Below are positions 59,578 through 64,000 of a stretch of DNA of 64,000 bases, in pieces (the first letter of the stretch is position 1; each line of letters opens with the position of its first letter). The DNA is taken from positions 2,156,001 to 2,220,000 of the forward strand of contig NC_004463.1 in NCBI RefSeq assembly GCF_000011365.1, written 5' to 3'. The stretch is from Bradyrhizobium diazoefficiens USDA 110 (GTDB lineage Bacteria; Pseudomonadota; Alphaproteobacteria; Rhizobiales; Xanthobacteraceae). The notes under the pieces are model-generated. The model was given only the letters and a program-made list of their open reading frames with translations, was not told the origin of the DNA and made no database searches. Made by a program: the position numbers and the translations under genes.

Positions 59578-59666
59578 AACTTGATGTGGTGGAACGGCCC
59601 GCTCCAACAGCATCAAAGTGCTAGAACGTGGTCGTTGTTCGAACGCCACAAAGGAGGGACCGTTCC

Positions 59667-60712
59667 GTGAAACAGGTTATCACCATCGGGCTGGATCTGG
59701 CCAAGCACGTTTTCCAGGTTCACGGGGCGGATGCCGAGGGCTCACCCGTGTTCAACCGGAAGCTACGGCGCAGCGAAGTTCTGCGTTTCTTTGAGAAGCT
59801 GCCAGCATGCCTGGTGGGGATGGAAGCATGCGGTAGCGCCCACTATTGGGCGCGCGAGATCGCAGCTCTCGGTCATGAGGTCCGGCTCATTCCGCCGGCT
59901 TATGTCAAACCCTTCGTCAAGCGTGGCAAGACGGATGCGGCGGACGCTGAGGCCATCAGCGAAGCGGTGACCCGAAAGACCATGCGCTTCGTGCCGATTA
60001 AGACGGCTGAGCAACAGGCTGCCGCGATGGTGCTGAAGACCCCGCGCTCTTCTAGTGCGGCAGCGAACGCAATCGGTCAACGCGTTGCGCGCGCATCTGG
60101 CAGAATTGGGGATCATCGCCACCGCCGGCCTGGCAAAGGTTGAGGCGCTGGTCGCAATCATACGGGATGAGACAGATGCACGCCTGCCCGCAGCAGCGCG
60201 CTTCGCGCTGATGGCTATTGCCGACGAGATTGAAGCTTCAGCCGACCAGATCGAGAGGCTCGAGCGCGCAATCGTCGCGGAGGCCAAGCACGACGAAGGA
60301 CATGCGTCGGTTGACCACGATCCCTGGCGTCGGCGCCATTACGGCGGCGACCATCAAAGCGCTTGTGCCGGATCCCGGCGGGTTCAAGTCGGCTCGCCAC
60401 TTTGCCGCCTGGCTGGGATTGACGCCGCGGCCTCATTCAAGCGGAGGCAAAGAGCGGTTGGGACGAATATCGAAGATGGGAAATCCAGAACTCCGCTCTA
60501 TCCTCGTTGTCGGGGCAACGGCCGTCTTGCGGCTTGTCCGAAACGACGTTCGGGCGCGGCCGTGGCTGAAGGCGCTTCTCGCCAGACGCCCCTTCAAGGT
60601 TGCCGCCGTCGCGCAGGCCAATAAGACGGCGCGGATCATCTGGGCGCTCCTGGACAAGGGTGAAATTTATCGGCGTCCCGACCCATTGGCGATTGCCGCG
60701 GTGACGCAGTGA
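59667..60712 (+). pseudogene. IS110-family transposase with two frameshifts
   Basis: Starts GTG with GGAGGG upstream: MKQVITIGLDLAKHVFQVHG (DEDD first Asp), KTDAADAEAISEAVTRKT. A shift near 60045 leads to RTQSVNALRAHLAELGIIAT; another near 60300 leads to MRRLTTIPGVGAITAATIKA and GLTPRPHSSGGKERLGRISK, the Ser-containing C-terminal domain. All domains are present but in three frames. Confidence 0.85.
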
Positions 60713-61650
60713 CCGCCAAAACGATCTGACCGGCGCAGGCCGGCAGAGGGCGAGGTGCAACAACAGGCGATGAACCCATGGGACGAAATCCCGAAACGAG
60801 TGAAGCTACTGCCCCCAATGCGCTCAAGCGCGTAAACTTGATTTAGCTCCTCGTTCCGCGGATCTCATCGAGGCCAGCGGCCATATTGTGCCGCGCGCAA
60901 AGGCCGGACATATGACCGCACCGTTCCAATGTGTGAAATCGACTGAAAAAGCTCTTGCCTCGCGGGCCGTTCCACATATGGGGGCAAGGTCACGTAGCCA
61001 ACGCGTTAAGGGCCGCATCTTAGTGAGGCCTATAAATCGAGCGATATTTGCAGTGGCAGCCAATGAGATCGGTTAATCATTGTTCCTGACCGTTAGCTGA
61101 CGATCGAGGTCGCAGCGGTCCGCTGGATGTGCCAGCTAAGAAGTGCATTCCAGACGTCTGCGGCTATGTACGAGCCGATTTGGACGCCATAAAACTGAAT
61201 GGTTTTCACATAATTGACGCATTAGGACTGTTCAGCCTTTGCGAGAAGGCCGCAAGGGATCAAGTACACTCCCGCAGAAGCAGCAATGTCGCCCGGAGCT
61301 ATCTGGTGCGGCAACTGCGAGCATCATGAAGTCTGGATTCCGCCGCCAATAGGAGAGCATGGCATGATGAGGGACAATTCATTGAAGACGAGATGAGGCC
61401 TCAAGAGCCGCCGACTTCGCATGCTCAAGCGTGATGTGCGCTCTGCCGGCGATGAGCAGTGAATGCCTGGCACCGATCAAGACTGCTTCGCCGCGGAGAG
61501 GCTCAATGGCGGACTTACATAAGTAGCGGGAAGATTCGATCGGCGGGTCGCCTAACTCAACGTACAGATCGTGCCGCCGCCCGTCCTCAGGCAACCGGCG
61601 GCACCGAGCGCAATTCGAGCACCAGAGGCATAACTAGAGGAGCGTGAGTG
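60713..61650. other. No recognisable gene
   Basis: About 0.9 kb after the IS110 element with no recognisable gene on either strand. Confidence 0.5.
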
Positions 61651-61812
61651 ATGATAGACATCTACCGCTTTTGCGGATGGTGCGTTGTAGAGTGGTTCAG
61701 GAAAGCTGGGCCGAGAATCGCGGAGGTTGACTTGTTGCGCGACAACGTCCTCTACGTAGAGTTCAGGGCTATCCGAGAGGCAAAGGAGCGGGCGTGCGAG
61801 CGCAGGTGGTAG
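61651..61812 (+). CDS. Small phage-like hypothetical protein, 53 residues
   Basis: ATG with GAGGAG about 9 bp upstream: MIDIYRFCGWCVVEWFRKAG, PRIAEVDLLRDNVLYVEFRA, IREAKERACERRW. It overlaps the next gene by 19 bases, so the pair is coupled. Too short for domain assignment; the partner suggests phage or prophage origin. Confidence 0.6.
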   Translation: MIDIYRFCGWCVVEWFRKAGPRIAEVDLLRDNVLYVEFRAIREAKERACERRW

Positions 61813-62213
61813 ACAAGCTGGAGGCGGGCCGGGTGCAGCATGGCCGGTTCGCGACTGCTCCGGGATCAGGCCCTTGCGGTCTCTTCTTTGTGCAGGGGCC
61901 TTGCGGGTGTGAACTAAAGATAAGTGCATTTGTCCGTCCTGGGTGGGAGCATGTCGCTGTTTCGACACCGCGGCGTTGTCCAAACTGGGAGGAGATGTGC
62001 TTTGTCAAAGACATGTTCTGGGATGAAGAAGAGTGCGTCATGCAACTGCATCCGCCACATTCGCGTTATGTGAATAACAGCCGATATTGCCTTCATTTGT
62101 GGAGACCCATTTATCGAGACATTCCGATGCCGTCTCCGAGCTTCGTAGGCGTCGTTGGATTGAGTCCCTCAGATGCGGCAACGTTGTTCGCGCGGATGAG
62201 CGCGACAGCATGA
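61794..62213 (+). CDS. Phage-associated hypothetical protein (DUF7694-like)
   Basis: A 139-residue protein. The segment PGWEHVAVSTPRRCPNWEEM, CFVKDMFWDEEECVMQLHPP and SRYVNNSRYCLHLWRP is the pattern of a family common in prophages and phage-like islands (DUF7694-like, from memory). The GTG at 61794 is inside the previous gene. The C-terminal 35 residues after LWRP are not part of that pattern. Function unknown. Confidence 0.7.
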   Translation: MRAQVVDKLEAGRVQHGRFATAPGSGPCGLFFVQGPCGCELKISAFVRPGWEHVAVSTPRRCPNWEEMCFVKDMFWDEEECVMQLHPPHSRYVNNSRYCLHLWRPIYRDIPMPSPSFVGVVGLSPSDAATLFARMSATA

Positions 62214-62823
62214 CGGACTGAGTTTACAATATCCGAGCACAAGGTGAGGCCGAGCGGGTGCACAAGCACCGGTTCGGCGTCCCGATGAGATGTCACAAGC
62301 GGGTGTATGTCAGGCTCGCTCGGCCGTTGCGGCGTGCAAGGCGGGCTGAGATGAAATGCCGCTGTCAAACAGGAGCAGCCTCAGAGCGAACAACAGCATC
62401 TCGCTCGCTGATAGCCGATCACGGGGCGAACTGGGGACGCGAATTGCGCGCTCTTTGGAGGCGAAGTTTTGGGCGCCGGGCGGCGCGGCACGATGAGGGT
62501 GAGATCGATCTCAAGCCCACGACCGAGCCTGGTTTGGTGAAGGCATCGTCTAACGCAGCCATCATCCTGACTGAAGCTGAAATTACACGAGCGCGACCTC
62601 TTTCACTGTGCAAGAGTCACTAGCTGGTCGGCCACCGCCTCACACCTGCAGCAGCGCCCGGAAGCTGGGACTGTCGCACAGCCAATTTGCCATGACGGCG
62701 ATAGCTTCCCTAAGCTTGTGTGGTGGCCAGCTCCTCGTCAGTTTGCCGCGATATCGGTCGCAGGCAAGATGTGAGCAGCGCGCCCTCTGAGGAGACGCAC
62801 GCGGAAGAAGCCGGTGAACCAGC
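62214..62823. other. Upstream region of nopT
   Basis: About 600 bp without a recognisable gene; contains the degenerate tts-like box at 62735-62764. Confidence 0.5.
62735..62764 (+). promoter_or_regulatory. Degenerate tts-like box upstream of nopT
   Basis: TCGTCAGTTTGCCGCGATAT keeps the GTCAG-TT-CG left half of a tts box but not the AAAGCT right half. It ends 59 bp before the nopT start, the right place and direction. It may be a weak or decayed site. Confidence 0.4.
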
Positions 62824-63720
62824 ATGTATAATCGAGTCGATGGCGAATACGCACATACTGAGCAAGCTGAGGAATCGAGTTGGCCCGCAGACGGTAGCGA
62901 ATGTGCCCAAACACTCACCGAAATCGCGCGGCTGGAGAGCCTGGCGCCCGGCGAATTGTTCGATAGAATGGGGCTCTGCTTCAGCAAGCCGCATACCTCA
63001 GATGCAATCGATGATAGTTCAAACACCTCGGGCCTCAGCACATCCTCTCTGTCCTCCAGCTCCGAGTTATCCGTTGCCACTAGCCCTGTCCGTCCTCTGT
63101 TCGATTACAGGACGGCGGAATTGCCCCAAGCCAATGTCAGTGGAATCTGTGTTGGATTGGCCGCGGAGTGGCTCCTTGATCTCCCAAGCAGCGCTTCCTC
63201 CCGAATGGGGGTTCTGCTCCCGGGCACGGAAAATCACCGCTCGGCGGCAAGACGGCAGGAACAGTCTGAAAAGCTTAAGACTCAATTGAAAGAGGATAAG
63301 GCGGAAGGGTCTCACAATTTCCAGGCAAAAAGCACAATCTTGCGTGACGCCGGCCTAGAACCATCTGCTGAAGAGACGCGATATAGGTTTGGTACATCTT
63401 CGTGCATCGACAAGATCGTAAACGAGCTTGCGCAGGATCCATCCGTCCATTTGGTCAGCTTGAAATTCGTCCAACCTGGCGCCGGCACCCACACGATTGC
63501 AACGGCAACGTCGAATGGAACGACGATCCTCTCTGATCCTAACTATGGCGAATTTACTGTTCCGTCAGATCGGGTCGGAGGGTTGTTTAAGAGTCTTGCC
63601 GAGCGCTATAGCACCCTGAACAAACGTGATATTTCGGCGGTCGTCACACAAAGGATCAGGTATGGGCATCCCAATGCAACGGACCTTGCCCTATTCCCGC
63701 GCGCGGAACCTCATCGGTAG
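62824..63720 (+). CDS. nopT: Type III effector cysteine protease NopT
   Basis: A 298-residue member of the YopT/AvrPphB (C58) protease family, delivered by the type III system into host cells. Catalytic residues: Cys in ANVSGICVGLAAEWLLDL, His in GAGTHTIATATSNGTTILSD and Asp in the following SDPNYGEFTV. The N terminus has the self-cleavage/acylation region SPGELFDRMGLCFSKPHT-like (here LAPGELFDRMGLCFSKPHTS): cleavage before Gly50 would expose a myristoylation site, with Cys52 for palmitoylation. NopT of NGR234 has two adjacent cysteines there; here one is Leu. The Ser-rich linker (65-90) is typical. The frame is intact. Confidence 0.92.
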   Translation: MYNRVDGEYAHTEQAEESSWPADGSECAQTLTEIARLESLAPGELFDRMGLCFSKPHTSDAIDDSSNTSGLSTSSLSSSSELSVATSPVRPLFDYRTAELPQANVSGICVGLAAEWLLDLPSSASSRMGVLLPGTENHRSAARRQEQSEKLKTQLKEDKAEGSHNFQAKSTILRDAGLEPSAEETRYRFGTSSCIDKIVNELAQDPSVHLVSLKFVQPGAGTHTIATATSNGTTILSDPNYGEFTVPSDRVGGLFKSLAERYSTLNKRDISAVVTQRIRYGHPNATDLALFPRAEPHR

Positions 63721-64000
63721 ACACGAGGCAGCCGCATCGCCCGCCTTGTTTCACCCGCCGCGGTTTCTGTGGATGTTCAATCGATGCTCTCGATGGAAGT
63801 TCTCTGGAAGTAGTGCAGAGAGGGGAATGTTTAGCGACATAGGTTCGCCGGTCACTGAGGTTTGTGAGCCCCGCGCCATCGCGTGTCAGAGCAATCGCCT
63901 GCGCTTCCTCTCAGGCCGGACCGGCGGCCCGTTAGGCTAACCTCCTCGTAGGGTTGCGTTACCCGACGCCCAATCGCGCTCAGGGGGCCGGTCGGCAACC

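Larger units (their letters stand above)
58410..59660 (+). mobile_element. IS3-family element, internally deleted
   Basis: The left end is TGACCTTGCCCCGTGG at 58410, a usual IS3/IS407-group terminus. orfA and orfB follow, but the region between them, which normally carries the orfA end and the frameshift signal, is missing. No matching right end is found before the IS110 element, so the right boundary is approximate. Confidence 0.8.

Overview
The window is a piece of a Bradyrhizobium symbiosis island, most like the B. japonicum/B. diazoefficiens type. The evidence is gene order and protein sequence: nolA - nodD2 - nodD1 - (nod box) - nodABCSUIJ - nolN/nolO - nodZ - fixR - nifA - fixA is the known Bradyrhizobium arrangement. 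The rest is typical island material: transposons, a group II intron, decayed type III effector genes and small orphan genes. No tRNA, rRNA or CRISPR array was seen.

Layout. 1-7.6 kb: an IS21-family element running off the left edge and two broken type III effector-like genes. The second effector has its own tts box and is split by a 1524-bp IS with a 6-bp target duplication. 7.9-22.8 kb: an OprB-type porin, hemN, a TauE/SafE-type exporter, a small outer-membrane protein, short orphan genes and a frameshifted livK-like gene, separated by long stretches without recognisable genes. 23.1-38.4 kb: the nodulation regulators and the Nod-factor genes (backbone NodABC, N-methylation NodS, carbamoylation NodU and NolN/NolO, fucosylation NodZ, export NodIJ). 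39.1-43.4 kb: fixR-nifA with a RegR box and a sigma-54 promoter, then fixA with its own sigma-54 promoter. 43.9-50.7 kb: a sigma-54 promoter followed by a little-known set: a 41-codon ORF whose stop overlaps the next start, a protein joining a haem-oxygenase-like domain to a GFA-type zinc domain, and a 2-oxoglutarate/Fe(II) oxygenase. A second identical IS follows, then an ATP-grasp ligase on the other strand. 51-56 kb: remnants, a divergent trpD paralogue, small secreted and membrane proteins and an orphan tts box. 56.5-60.7 kb: a group II intron, an internally deleted IS3 element and a broken IS110 element. 61.6-63.7 kb: a phage-like gene pair and the effector protease nopT.

The most interesting signal is a 31-bp promoter-like motif present seven times, always pointing to the minus strand, always with exactly 19 bp between a TTGA-type -35 and the -10. 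That long spacer is the hallmark of MerR-family promoters, and the window's one MerR-type gene is nolA. Copies lie upstream of nolA itself, nodD2, the livK-like gene, trpD, hemN, a small secreted protein and one hypothetical gene. I infer a NolA regulon. The second candidate system is the sigma-54-driven oxygenase cluster just downstream of fixA.
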